The notes beneath the pieces are model-generated. The model saw nothing but the letters and a program-made list of their open reading frames with translations, had not been told where the DNA came from and did not search any database. Positions 26,426 to 35,819 of a stretch of 64,000 nucleotides of DNA are shown piece by piece (the stretch's first letter is position 1; each line of letters opens with the position of its first letter). The position numbers were made by a program, and so were the translations under genes. This DNA comes from MRBY01 sp943371005 (GTDB lineage Bacteria; Cyanobacteriota; Cyanobacteriia; Cyanobacteriales; MRBY01), in assembly GCA_943371005.1 (NCBI GenBank), contig CALRTB020000008.1, positions 62,001 through 126,000 of the forward strand, in the 5' to 3' direction.

Positions 26426-29400
26426 ATGGCACTGGTACACGGCACTTGGATTTTTCAGGCACAGCAATCCTACTTTTTTCTGTGGAGTGAGGTCTGGCGC
26501 AGTGAGTCCGGAGTAGCCCCGCCCGATTATCCCTTTGGGGGCGATCGCCAAAGCCTCGAAACCCAACTCCAGGACTATGGGGTGACGATGCCCGAGAATG
26601 CCCAGTGGCTAGAAACAACGTTTTCTCTGCCCAGCACCAAAGGCACCAAGACAAAACCCTCGATCCCACTCCTTTCCAATCAAACCCAGATTCCGGATCA
26701 ACTGGATTGGGCTGACTGGCAAATTGCGGGCTTTGCCTTAAACCCCCGCCAGGCAGCGAATATTATTCAATCCTTACCCCTCACCGATGATGCCCTTGCG
26801 GGGGATCTCCGGTTTTGGTGGCAGGTGTGCCGCTGGAGCCTTGATCTAGTCGTGCGGCGCAAATTTCTGCCCCATGTAACCCCCCTCCAGACGGGAGAGG
26901 CCCTGGCGACTTGGGTGCCCCTATTGGATAGCGTCACAGAACAGCAGCGGTTTGCTCAGTTTTTACAACAGATGCCAGGAATTTGTGCGGTCGGCCAAAC
27001 ACCCGCCCAGGTGCTACTGAGTTTTCTCACGGCGATGGTTGATGCCCAGGTGCGCCCCCATGGGAAGCCCCTGCAAAATTTTCCGAAAACCTCCGTTGTG
27101 TTTCCCTGGTGCGATCGCCTCTCCAAAGCCAAAGCGACCTTTGAGGATTTGCCCCGCCAACTGGGTCACGCCTATGAAAATTGGACTTTCCCCGTGCGGG
27201 AATATCTGGTGGAACCGCCGGATTTTGCCCTAAATCAGCCCCTATTTCGCGCCTGTTTTCAACTGTTGCCCCCCACCGCAGACCAAGACCGCTGGCAATT
27301 GCAATATGGTTTGCAGGCCTTGGGAAATGCAGCGAGCATTGTCACGGCGGATCAGGTTTGGCAAGATCCCAGCCAACCCCAGGAAATTTTATTAAAGGGT
27401 CTAGGCCTTGCGTCGCGTTTATACGGCCCCATTGGCGAAAGTTTAGGGGGGCCGCAACCCTGTGGTTGTCCCCTGGATACGATCCAAGCCTATGAGTTTA
27501 TCCGTTCGGTGGCCTGGCAATTGCGAGATAAAGGCCTGGGGGTAATCCTGCCGGAGGGTTTGGAAGCTGGGAGCAATGAGGTGCGCCTTGGCATTAAAAT
27601 TTCTGCCCAGGTGAAAGATGAAAGTCGGTTAAATCTCCAGAGTCTATTGCAATACAAACTGGAGGTGGCCGTTGGCGAAACGACCCTCACAGAACGGGAA
27701 TTTCAGGATCTGCTGGCACGGCGATCGCCTCTGGTGGAAGTGAAGGGGCAATGGCTAGCCCTCCAACCCACCGATGTGCGGGCTGCCCAGGAAATTTACC
27801 AAACAAAAATGGCGGAGCAGCCCCTGCGGGTCGAGGATGCCCTGCGCTTGGGGGCAGAACCGGGCCAGGTGTTTGCGAAGTTGCCCGTGGTTGGCTTTGA
27901 GGCCTCTGGGGCATTGCGGGAACTCCTCGATCATCTGACAAATAATGAATCCCTCAAGCTAATTGAGCCACCGGACTCGCTCCAGGGGACGCTCCGGCCC
28001 TACCAGCACAAGGGGATGAGTTGGCTGAGCTTTTTACAAAAATGGGGCTTGGGGGCTTGCCTCGCCGATGATATGGGTCTAGGGAAAACAATCCAGGCGA
28101 TCGCCTTTTTATTGACCCTCCAGGAAAACAAAAAATTGACTCAGCCGGTACTGTTGGTTTGTCCGACCTCCGTGGTGAGTAATTGGGAACGGGAGATTAG
28201 TAAATTTGCCCCCAGCTTAAAAACCTTAATTCACCATGGCGATCGCCGCGCCAAAGGAAAAACCTTTGCCAGTACAGCCCAGCAATATGATGTGATTCTC
28301 ACCAGCTATTCCTTGGTTTTCCGGGATCAAAAAGACTTGGCCACAGTATCTTGGCAGGGCATGATCCTCGATGAAGCCCAAAATATCAAGAATCCCCAGG
28401 CGAAACAGGCCCAAGCGGTGCGCGCCCTCGATAGTGGCTTTCGCATTGCCCTCACGGGAACCCCTGTGGAAAATCGCCTCAAGGAACTCTGGTCAATCCT
28501 TGATTTTCTCAACCCCAATTTCCTCGGCACCCAACAATTTTTCCAGCGCCGCTTTGCAATTCCCATCGAAAAATATGGCGATCGCCAAACCCTCCAGAGT
28601 CTCCGTAAGCTCACCCAACCCTTTATCCTGCGCCGCCTCAAGACCGACAAGACGATTATCCAAGACCTGCCCGAAAAACAAGAAATGGAAGTCTTTTGTA
28701 GTCTCTCGAAAGACCAAGCCAATCTTTATCAAAAACTGGTGGATGAATCCCTCGCCGAAATCGAAAACACCGACGGCATTAAACGGCGCGGCTTAATTCT
28801 CACCCTACTGCTACGGCTCAAACAGCTTTGTAATCACCCTGTGCTGCTCCAGAGCAAGCCCAAACTCGGCAAGAATTTTGCCCCCCGTTCCGGCAAACTG
28901 CTCCGCCTCGAAGAAATGCTCGAAGAATTGATCTCCGAAGGCGATCGCGCCTTGATCTTCACCCAATTTTCTGAATGGGGTAAGCTGCTCCAACCCTATC
29001 TCCAGGAGCGCCTCGGCCGGGATGTCCTCTTTCTCTATGGGGCGACCCGACGGGAAGCCCGCCAACAAATGTGCGATCGCTTCCAACATGATCCCAATGG
29101 CCCCCCCATTTTCATTCTGTCTTTAAAAGCAGGGGGCACCGGATTGAATTTAACCCGTGCCAACCATGTGTTCCACGTCGATCGCTGGTGGAATCCGGCC
29201 GTAGAAGACCAGGCCACCGACCGCGCCTTCCGCATCGGCCAGCAGCAAAATGTCCAGGTGCATAAATTCGTCAGCACGGGCACCCTCGAAGAAAAAATTA
29301 GCGCGATGATCGCCAGCAAAAAAGAACTGGCGGAACAAACTGTCGATACGGGGGAAAATTGGCTGACGGAACTAGATACAAATCAACTGCGAGATTTACT

Positions 29401-29434
29401 GCTCCTAGAGCGCGATCGCCTCATGGAGGAATAA
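26426..29434 (+). CDS. SNF2/Rad54-family DEAH-like helicase with N-terminal DUF3670-type part
   Basis: 1002 residues. The first half (about 1-490) is of the kind found in bacterial SNF2 proteins (DUF3670) and has no obvious motor motifs. The ATPase starts near 530: LRPYQHKGMSWLSFLQ, Walker A DDMGLGKT (about 548-555), DEAQ box LDEAQNIKNP (about 648), LTGTPVENRLKELWS, and the second RecA lobe with SLKAGGTGLNLTRANHVFHVDRWWNPAVEDQATDRAFRIGQ (motifs V-VI). It is a DNA-translocating remodeller; a repair or transcription role is inferred. It follows tRNA-Arg by 26 bases. Confidence 0.92.
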   Translation: MALVHGTWIFQAQQSYFFLWSEVWRSESGVAPPDYPFGGDRQSLETQLQDYGVTMPENAQWLETTFSLPSTKGTKTKPSIPLLSNQTQIPDQLDWADWQIAGFALNPRQAANIIQSLPLTDDALAGDLRFWWQVCRWSLDLVVRRKFLPHVTPLQTGEALATWVPLLDSVTEQQRFAQFLQQMPGICAVGQTPAQVLLSFLTAMVDAQVRPHGKPLQNFPKTSVVFPWCDRLSKAKATFEDLPRQLGHAYENWTFPVREYLVEPPDFALNQPLFRACFQLLPPTADQDRWQLQYGLQALGNAASIVTADQVWQDPSQPQEILLKGLGLASRLYGPIGESLGGPQPCGCPLDTIQAYEFIRSVAWQLRDKGLGVILPEGLEAGSNEVRLGIKISAQVKDESRLNLQSLLQYKLEVAVGETTLTEREFQDLLARRSPLVEVKGQWLALQPTDVRAAQEIYQTKMAEQPLRVEDALRLGAEPGQVFAKLPVVGFEASGALRELLDHLTNNESLKLIEPPDSLQGTLRPYQHKGMSWLSFLQKWGLGACLADDMGLGKTIQAIAFLLTLQENKKLTQPVLLVCPTSVVSNWEREISKFAPSLKTLIHHGDRRAKGKTFASTAQQYDVILTSYSLVFRDQKDLATVSWQGMILDEAQNIKNPQAKQAQAVRALDSGFRIALTGTPVENRLKELWSILDFLNPNFLGTQQFFQRRFAIPIEKYGDRQTLQSLRKLTQPFILRRLKTDKTIIQDLPEKQEMEVFCSLSKDQANLYQKLVDESLAEIENTDGIKRRGLILTLLLRLKQLCNHPVLLQSKPKLGKNFAPRSGKLLRLEEMLEELISEGDRALIFTQFSEWGKLLQPYLQERLGRDVLFLYGATRREARQQMCDRFQHDPNGPPIFILSLKAGGTGLNLTRANHVFHVDRWWNPAVEDQATDRAFRIGQQQNVQVHKFVSTGTLEEKISAMIASKKELAEQTVDTGENWLTELDTNQLRDLLLLERDRLMEE

Positions 29435-29457
29435 CCAGGGGAATCCCCCCGCACCGT

Positions 29458-29463
29458 TATAAT
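29458..29463 (+). promoter_or_regulatory. -10 box TATAAT of rpoZ
   Basis: Perfect TATAAT overlapping the first possible rpoZ ATG (29462). If used, the transcript begins at about 29470 and translation has to start at the ATG at 29507. Confidence 0.45.
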
Positions 29464-29506
29464 GGAAAGCCTGAACACCCAACCCACAGATTTACTACCA
29501 CCTCGT

Positions 29507-29734
29507 ATGCAAAAACGTAGCTCCTTCGATTCTGCAGAAATTATGCACCGGGCTGAAGATCTAATGCAGGCCGCATCCAATCGTTACCGCATTACCGTGC
29601 AGGTGGCTCAGCGGGCTAAGCGCCGCCGTTACGAAGAATTTGATGCCGTTGAAGACCCGTTAATGAAGCCGCCGATCCGTGCCATTATCGAGATGTCCGA
29701 TGAACTGACCCAGCCTGAAATTATTGGCGAATAG
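29507..29734 (+). CDS. rpoZ: RNA polymerase omega subunit
   Basis: 75 residues from the ATG at 29507; the frame is open from 29462 and would give 90. I choose the shorter start because a TATAAT box overlaps the upstream ATG and the family-like part begins MQKRSSFDSAEIMHRAEDLM. The omega signature ..ASNRYRITVQVAQRAKRRRYEEF and the tail IRAIIEMSDELTQPEIIGE are clear. Omega helps assemble the polymerase and, in cyanobacteria, favours primary-sigma recruitment. Confidence 0.9.
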   Translation: MQKRSSFDSAEIMHRAEDLMQAASNRYRITVQVAQRAKRRRYEEFDAVEDPLMKPPIRAIIEMSDELTQPEIIGE

Positions 29735-29895
29735 TTCAGACCTCATGCTTGTTTAGGTTTGCCGTTCCTAAGGGGTTAACGAGTAGCCTTTAACTAGAAA
29801 ATCCGCAAGAAGTTTGTGGGGAGCGATGTATTACAGGCGTCAACCAGTACACTGGGATCGTTGGCAACTCAGTGTGAGACATTCGTAAGCTTCCC

Positions 29896-31542
29896 ATGAA
29901 ACTGCTGTTGGTAGATGATGACCCCATTTTTCGTCTAGGCTTTTGTACCGCTTTGGCCCAGGAAACGGATTGGGCGATCGCCGCAGAAAATTTCAGCACC
30001 ATTTTGGCAGCATCCCCCCGCAAGGATTTGGATCTAATTCTCTGTGATCCAGCCTGGCAGGGGGATCGTTATTGGCGTCGATATCGCGAACTGCAACTTC
30101 TTTATCCGACAACGCCCCTAGCTCTCTGCACGGCACAACTGGATCCAGAACGGATTTTACAGGCGAAACGGGATGGACTGGCGGGTTATTTTCCTAAAGG
30201 ATTGGCGATCGCTGATCTCGTCCCAGAGCTGAGTACCATCGCCGCTGGCGGTAAAGTTTGGTCTCAACGTCCCCAGGGCATTAACCAAAATCTGTTCGCT
30301 GGGATGCGTCGCCGGGGCCTCAACCAGATTTACACGGCCCTAGATCGCGTCGAAACTTACCTCGCCCAAGAGAACCTCTCGCTCATATACCGTGCGGTTT
30401 TCGCGGGACAACAACGGGAACTCAAAACAGCCGCCTGGCTCCTGCGCCATTGCCTGCCCCAAAGTGCTATTTTCCTGAATACAATTCCTCCTGCCCAGCC
30501 CCAGACCTCTCCTGCTGGTGCCCTTACCATCGCTCCGCCCGTAGACATTACGACGACCAATACCCGCTGGCAAACCCTCCTCGAAAAGACCTTTGGGAAG
30601 CTCAATGGCTCCCTGAAAAATGCCACTGGCGGTAGTTTAGAACTAGAGATTATTACCCCAGAAAAACGGCGGGAACTGCTCTACATCATTCTGCAACAAC
30701 TCAATTTTATTTTTAATGATCCCCAGTGGAAAACTTTAGACCCTGAAGCTTTCCAGGCCCAACATCAACGCAGTATTCGTAACCTCTGGAAATTTAGCGC
30801 CCAGGAATTTATTGGTCGTTACCATCTCACCGCTGACAATCAGGCTGAGGGCTTTTTAGAGTTGCTCAATCGGGTGGCGATCGCCAATGCCCCAGACCTA
30901 AACCAGAGACTACCCCAAAGCGACGACTTATTTGCCTATTTACTGCAAGACCAACCCCTCACCATTGATAATGTCACCTATCGCCTTGAAGCCAGGGAAA
31001 CTCTACTGCGCAGCCAACTCATTTTAGAAAATTTGTTGATCGCTATTGGTAACGATATTCTGCAATTTATTTTAAATACCTTGCCAGAGCCAGAGTTACT
31101 CAAAGCAGAAATTTACCAGCCAAAGCTACGTTCTTCCCGCAACATTGCTCGTTTTCGCAATGATCTATCGTGGGCCTACCGCCTGCGCAAATATTGGTTA
31201 GAACCCAAGGCTATTTTTGAAAGCCAATATCAATTTTTGAACGTTAGTCCAGCCGGCATTGTTCAAACCGCCGTTTACCATCCCCGCTCCGCAGAACTCG
31301 CAAACCTTGAGGGCATGCCCTGGTTGGTGACGATTCTCCTGGAACTCAGAGATGCCCTTGCCCCCCGGATTCGCGCCCTCGTTGCTTGGCTTGGCGAAAT
31401 TTTAGTCTATGTGTTGACCAATGTGATTGGCCGAGCCCTTGGGTTAATCGCCAGGGGGATTGTCGAAGGTGCCGGCAGCAGTTGGCAACATCTCCGGGCG
31501 CGCCAAATTGAGCTGGCAAACATGACACGAAAAAATTCCTAA
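29896..31542 (+). CDS. ycf55: Ycf55/DUF3685 protein with receiver-like N terminus
   Basis: 548 residues. The first 120 resemble a response-regulator receiver (MKLLLVDDDPIFRLGF, LILCDP at the phospho-Asp site, ..GYFPKGLAIADLV for the Lys region), then a long helical DUF3685 region and a C-terminal hydrophobic segment (about 485-525). It matches Ycf55, present in cyanobacteria and red-algal plastids, function unknown. The helical domain replaces any DNA-binding output domain. The TAA stop is the first bases of a MITE-like repeat. Confidence 0.85.
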   Translation: MKLLLVDDDPIFRLGFCTALAQETDWAIAAENFSTILAASPRKDLDLILCDPAWQGDRYWRRYRELQLLYPTTPLALCTAQLDPERILQAKRDGLAGYFPKGLAIADLVPELSTIAAGGKVWSQRPQGINQNLFAGMRRRGLNQIYTALDRVETYLAQENLSLIYRAVFAGQQRELKTAAWLLRHCLPQSAIFLNTIPPAQPQTSPAGALTIAPPVDITTTNTRWQTLLEKTFGKLNGSLKNATGGSLELEIITPEKRRELLYIILQQLNFIFNDPQWKTLDPEAFQAQHQRSIRNLWKFSAQEFIGRYHLTADNQAEGFLELLNRVAIANAPDLNQRLPQSDDLFAYLLQDQPLTIDNVTYRLEARETLLRSQLILENLLIAIGNDILQFILNTLPEPELLKAEIYQPKLRSSRNIARFRNDLSWAYRLRKYWLEPKAIFESQYQFLNVSPAGIVQTAVYHPRSAELANLEGMPWLVTILLELRDALAPRIRALVAWLGEILVYVLTNVIGRALGLIARGIVEGAGSSWQHLRARQIELANMTRKNS

Positions 31543-31628
31543 GAGCTGATTTATAAAGCCCCCCGGCCACCAGTCTGGGGGATTTAGGGGGCAAATTAAG
31601 AAATTCATTTACTTTATAAATAGCCTCT
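31542..31628 (+). repeat. MITE-like element, copy 2 (87 bp)
   Basis: Same left end (AGAGCTGATTTATAAAG) and nearly the same right end (CTTTATAAATAGCCTCT) as the copy at 20553-20698, but lacking about 59 internal bases. The junction lies where copy 1 has two GAGATTT repeats, consistent with a deletion by slippage. It begins on the last base of the ycf55 stop codon. Confidence 0.75.
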
Positions 31629-31701
31629 AAGAGGACAATAAGTCTGCTAATTAGCTTCAGAGAAACTGCTATGATCCTGGTTGCAATTGCCTTTCTCTGC
31701 C

Positions 31702-32136
31702 ATGGCTTATCGTAATCCTGCTCCCACCGTCGATATTATTGTTGAACTCTGTGATCGTCCCCATCGGCCAATTATTTTAGTTGAGCGCAAACATGAACCC
31801 TTTGGCTGGGCGATTCCAGGGGGTTTTGTGGATTATGGTGAAACGGTGGAGGGGGCCGCAAAACGGGAAGCCCTAGAGGAAATTTCCCTAGAGGTGCAAT
31901 TGGTTGAGCAATTTTGTGTGTACTCTGATCCCGCCCGTGATCCGCGCCAACACACCATTAGTGTGGTCTTTATCGCCACGGCAACGGGAGAACCCAAAGC
32001 GGCAGATGACGCCAAAACAGTCGGTATTTTTCAGCCGTGGGACATCCCGCAAAATTTATGTTTTGATCATGGGCGCATTTTGCAGGATTATTGGTCTTAC
32101 CGCCACCACGGGATGCGTCCCCGTTTGGGTGCTTAA
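31702..32136 (+). CDS. NUDIX hydrolase
   Basis: 144 residues from the ATG at 31702; an in-frame TTG at 31681 is an alternative. NUDIX box from Gly41 to Leu63: GFVDYGETVEGAAKREALEEISL fits GX5EX7REUXEEXGU except Ser62 for the usual Gly. The sequence cleaves a nucleoside diphosphate linked to another group; substrate unknown. ADP-ribose or ADP-sugar types are possible. ridA follows after 39 bases. Confidence 0.88.
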   Translation: MAYRNPAPTVDIIVELCDRPHRPIILVERKHEPFGWAIPGGFVDYGETVEGAAKREALEEISLEVQLVEQFCVYSDPARDPRQHTISVVFIATATGEPKAADDAKTVGIFQPWDIPQNLCFDHGRILQDYWSYRHHGMRPRLGA

Positions 32137-32175
32137 TGTGATCTGCAATTTTTAAACGGTTTTGAGAGTTTAGTG

Positions 32176-32562
32176 ATGGAAAAAAAAGTTATTCAAACTA
32201 ATAATGCCCCCGCTCCAGTTGGCCCCTATAACCAGGCGATCGCCGCTTCAGGAAAAATGCTATTTTGCTCTGGCCAAATTGCGCTTGATCCAGCCACGGG
32301 CCAAATTATTGATGGGGATGTGCAAGCCCAAACCAAACAGGTCATGGCAAATTTAGCGGCGGTGTTAAAAGAAGCTGGGGCCACTTGGGAAAATGTTGTT
32401 AAGACAGGCGTTTTCCTTAAGGATATGAATGATTTTGCGGCGGTGAATGCCGTGTATGCCACCTATTTTGATGAGGCCACTGCCCCCGCCCGCGCCTGTG
32501 TCGAGGTGGCCCGTCTGCCGAAGGATGTCCTTGTCGAGATTGAATGTATTGCCGTGCTTTAA
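32176..32562 (+). CDS. ridA: RidA family reactive-intermediate deaminase
   Basis: 128 residues. Hydrolyses 2-aminoacrylate and related enamines to keto acids and ammonia. Family marks: APAPVGPYNQAI, LFCSGQIALDPATG, VVKTGVFLKDMNDF, and the active-site Arg in ARACVEVARLPKDVLVEIECIA. A GTG codon precedes the ATG at 32176; both are in frame. A terminator follows at 32617. Confidence 0.95.
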   Translation: MEKKVIQTNNAPAPVGPYNQAIAASGKMLFCSGQIALDPATGQIIDGDVQAQTKQVMANLAAVLKEAGATWENVVKTGVFLKDMNDFAAVNAVYATYFDEATAPARACVEVARLPKDVLVEIECIAVL

Positions 32563-32616
32563 ATACAACTAAAGCCACATTTTTGATCAAGCCTTACTTA
32601 ATTACTTAAAGAAAAA

Positions 32617-32652
32617 CCTCCACTTCTCATTGGAAATGGAGGCTCTTTTTTA
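32617..32652 (+). terminator. Terminator between convergent ridA and crhR-like gene
   Basis: CCTCCA (32617-32622) and TGGAGG (32637-32642), then CTC and a run of T. The left side carries an A run, so it may work on both strands. Confidence 0.75.
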
Positions 32653-32714
32653 TTCTTATGGTTGTCGCATGCCCCTAGGTTTAGTGAATTAGATCACTCT
32701 AGGAGTCAGCATTT

Positions 32715-34184
32715 CTAGGAGCGGTTGGAACTGTAGGAACGGCGTCCCCGGGAGCGATCGCCTTTGTAGCCACCGCCACCCCCTTTGAAGTTAGAAGAAC
32801 GACGTCCACCACTGCGGCCACCTTTTTTCGTGGGCTTGGGTAAACCAGTCGCCGTGCTGACTTCCGGTACTTCCCAATCCTCATTGAGCCATTCAGGAGA
32901 ATTCTTGTCGTACATCATCTGCAGTACCGCTGCGGCGATCGCCTGGGGATCATACTCATCACCCAAACGCTTCACAATCGGCAAGAAAGAAGCCATCCGT
33001 TCCCCAGCTAAAGCTTCCCGTACCTGGGTTTCCAGGCGTGTCACCCGTTGGGCTTCCACTTCAGTGCGACTCGGAATGGTTGAAACCTTGAGGGACTGTT
33101 TGACGCGCCGTTCAATTTGACGCAACAGGCGGCGATCGCTGGGTTCAACAAGGGCGATCGCGGTGCCCGTTTTCCCAGCCCGGCCTGTCCGACCGATCCG
33201 GTGGATGTAACTTTCCGTATTATCCGGCAAATCAAAGTTGATGACGTGGCTGAGGTTTTCCACATCAAGACCCCGGGCCGCAATATCCGTGGCGACAATC
33301 ATCTTGATCTTGCCTTCTTTAAAGCGACGTACCAGTTTTTCCCGTTGGTTTTGGTTGAGGTCACCGTGGTATTCATCGGCACTTTGGCCTGCTTCAACCA
33401 ACTCGTTGGTCAACTCCGAAGCCGTGCGTTTTGTGCGCACAAAGATGATCGCCGATTCCGGGTCTGCCATTTCCAAGATTGGCAGCAGCGCCTTGGTTTT
33501 TGACCAACCGCGCGGAATCATATAGACCTCTTGGGCAATGCGGTCGGGGGTTACTTGGGGCTGTTTGATCGTGATGTTGATCGGATCATTGAGGAAATTT
33601 TCCACGAGATCCCGAATTGCGGGGGGCATGGTCGCCGAGAAACAAACTGTTTGGCGAGTTTTCGGAGATTGACGCAAAATCTTTTTCACATCATCAATGA
33701 AACCCATACTGAGCATTTCATCGGCTTCGTCGAGCACCGCCCAACGGAGTTCCTCAAAGGACAACTTACCCCGTTCGAGGAGATCGATCACTCGGCCCGG
33801 AGTCCCCACAACAATGTGGACGCCTCTTTGCAAGCTGCGAATTTGCCGTTCCATGGATTGGCCACCACAGACGGTGAGCACCCAGAGACGACGGTCTACG
33901 GCGAATTCTTTGAGGGACTGGGTCACCTGCACTGCCAGTTCACGGGTGGGCGTGAGGATCAAGCCCTGGACAGTCTTTTGTTCCAGGTCAATTTTTTCGA
34001 GGAAAGGCAGAGAGTAGGCGGCGGTTTTGCCCGTACCTGTTTGGGAAAGCCCTACTACATCCCGTCCTTCGAGGATTGCGGGGATCGCTTTACTTTGAAT
34101 CTCGGTGGGCTTTTCGAAGCCGATATTTTCTAACAGGTCAACGCGAGCGTCGGATAAGCCGATGGTTTGAAAAGAAGTGGTCAT
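32715..34184 (-). CDS. crhR: DEAD-box RNA helicase, CrhR/DeaD-like
   Basis: 489 residues. Q motif FQTIGL..FEKPTEIQ, Walker A SQTGTGKT (47-54), PTRELA, DEAD at 152-155, SAT, and the second domain with ATDIAARGLD and YIHRIGRTGRAG. It ends in an extension rich in Gly, Arg and Ser (about 440-489) that should bind RNA. CrhR in Synechocystis is redox- and cold-regulated; the assignment here is by family likeness. The 179 bases upstream contain no gene on this strand. Confidence 0.88.
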   Translation of the reverse strand: MTTSFQTIGLSDARVDLLENIGFEKPTEIQSKAIPAILEGRDVVGLSQTGTGKTAAYSLPFLEKIDLEQKTVQGLILTPTRELAVQVTQSLKEFAVDRRLWVLTVCGGQSMERQIRSLQRGVHIVVGTPGRVIDLLERGKLSFEELRWAVLDEADEMLSMGFIDDVKKILRQSPKTRQTVCFSATMPPAIRDLVENFLNDPINITIKQPQVTPDRIAQEVYMIPRGWSKTKALLPILEMADPESAIIFVRTKRTASELTNELVEAGQSADEYHGDLNQNQREKLVRRFKEGKIKMIVATDIAARGLDVENLSHVINFDLPDNTESYIHRIGRTGRAGKTGTAIALVEPSDRRLLRQIERRVKQSLKVSTIPSRTEVEAQRVTRLETQVREALAGERMASFLPIVKRLGDEYDPQAIAAAVLQMMYDKNSPEWLNEDWEVPEVSTATGLPKPTKKGGRSGGRRSSNFKGGGGGYKGDRSRGRRSYSSNRS

Positions 34185-34338
34185 AAAAAAGTTGTAAGGT
34201 TTATGGATGGGTTTTTGCTAAGGTTTGACAAAAATTGGGAATGACTTTTTTTGAGTACAATCCCTCCCCCAACCCTTTTCCCAAACTGGGTTCTTTGGAA
34301 TAAAACCGATTGGATGCTTCTTAGCAGTCTGGACAATG

Positions 34339-34363
34339 CCGGGGGTGTGGCTGAACGGTCTAG
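34339..34363 (+). other. tRNA-like 5' half (acceptor and D-arm remnant)
   Basis: The plus strand reads GTGTGGCTGAACGGTCTAG, close to the start of a class II tRNA (Ser/Leu type), then stops dead at the 3' end of rimO. No anticodon or T arm follows, so it is at best a remnant. Confidence 0.3.
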
Positions 34364-35683
34364 TTATGCTTCCACGATAGTGCCGTAGAGGTCATAAATA
34401 TCCGCAGCGGTAATTTGAACAGGGATAATACTGCCGAGGGAGGCTTCTCCGGTGACATATACCAGTCCGTCAACGTCTGGGGCAAACCGGGGCGATCGCC
34501 CGATTAATTCACCAGTCGCTGGGTTTTCCTGTTCGATCAGCACATCCACCGTTTGTCCGACACAAAGTTCATTGCGGCGGGCAGCAATCGGCTGTTGAAT
34601 TTCCATCAGAGCATCCCGACGGCTATCTTTGACAGATTGCGGTAGTTGGTTCGGTAAATCAATGGCAGGGGTTCCTTCCTCAGCGGAGAAAGTAAACACA
34701 CCCACATGATCAAACTCGTGACGTTTCACAAAATCCACGAGGTGCTGGAAGTGTTCTTCCGTCTCGCCGGGGAAACCCACGATAAAGGTGGTGCGCAAAA
34801 TTGCATCGGGTAACGCCTCTTTCAGGTCTTCAATGATGCGATCATTGACGCGACCTTGCCAAGGACGATTCATCGCCCGAAGGATATCTGGATGGGAATG
34901 TTGTAGCGGGAGATCCAGATAGGGAATAACGTTGGGGGTATCACGCATCGCCGCGATCACCTCAGGGGTTAACCCCGTCGGATAAGCGTAATGGATACGG
35001 ATCCAAGGTACATCGACGCCCCCCAAGGCTCTGAGAAGTTCAGCCAGTTTGGGTTTGCCATAGATATCTTTGCCGTAGTTGGTGGTGATCTGGGAAATTA
35101 GAATAATTTCTTGGACACCCTGTTCTGCCAGTTGTTTAGCTTCAGCAACGATGGATTCGATGGGGCGCGATCGCTGATCCCCTCTGAGGTGAGGAATAAT
35201 GCAAAAGGCACAGCGGTAATCACAACCTTCAGCCACCCGCAAATAGGCGATCGCTTCGTTAGTGGTGCGATACCGGGGAACAGTTTCGTCGGCGATGTAG
35301 GTAATTTCTTGGGAAACTTCTTTAACGATCTCGCCCTGCTCAGTGCGTTGGATGACGTCAACAATTTTATGGTAATCTCCAGTGCCCACAAGGGCGACGG
35401 CTTCAGGTAGTTCTTCTAAGAGTTGCTCCTGGAAGTGCTGGGCCATGCAACCGGAAATGACAATTTTTTTATTAGCTTCAGCGAGTTCGACTAGGGTGCG
35501 CACAGATTCAGCGCGGGCATCCTCGATAAAGCTACAGGTGTTGACTATGACGTAATCGGCCAGTTCTTCATTTGCATCGACCTGATAACCAGCATTTACC
35601 AATAGCCCAATCATATGTTCGGAATCGATGCGGTTTTTTTCGCAACCAAGATGGGAAATGGCGATTGTCGGTTTTGTGGTCAT
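34364..35683 (-). CDS. rimO: Ribosomal protein S12 methylthiotransferase RimO
   Basis: 439 residues. Radical-SAM enzyme that methylthiolates Asp88-equivalent of S12. N-terminal [4Fe-4S] ligands Cys14, Cys50 and Cys79 (HLGCEKN, VNTCSF, SGCMAQ); radical-SAM triad CDYRCAFC (Cys154, Cys158, Cys161); C-terminal TRAM domain about 375-439. HLGCEKNRIDSEHM is specific for RimO rather than MiaB. Not operonic with crhR, which has a separate 179-base leader. Confidence 0.93.
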   Translation of the reverse strand: MTTKPTIAISHLGCEKNRIDSEHMIGLLVNAGYQVDANEELADYVIVNTCSFIEDARAESVRTLVELAEANKKIVISGCMAQHFQEQLLEELPEAVALVGTGDYHKIVDVIQRTEQGEIVKEVSQEITYIADETVPRYRTTNEAIAYLRVAEGCDYRCAFCIIPHLRGDQRSRPIESIVAEAKQLAEQGVQEIILISQITTNYGKDIYGKPKLAELLRALGGVDVPWIRIHYAYPTGLTPEVIAAMRDTPNVIPYLDLPLQHSHPDILRAMNRPWQGRVNDRIIEDLKEALPDAILRTTFIVGFPGETEEHFQHLVDFVKRHEFDHVGVFTFSAEEGTPAIDLPNQLPQSVKDSRRDALMEIQQPIAARRNELCVGQTVDVLIEQENPATGELIGRSPRFAPDVDGLVYVTGEASLGSIIPVQITAADIYDLYGTIVEA

Positions 35684-35819
35684 GCAGTTTCTAGTAAAGA
35701 ACGGAGTTTAGGTCAAGATCTAGGAACGATTTCTTAATGCATTGTAACGGATCTTGTCGCGATGCTGAAATATTTTTTGGGGATTTGTCAGCAAACGTTG
35801 TTACCATTTGCCCAAAAAT

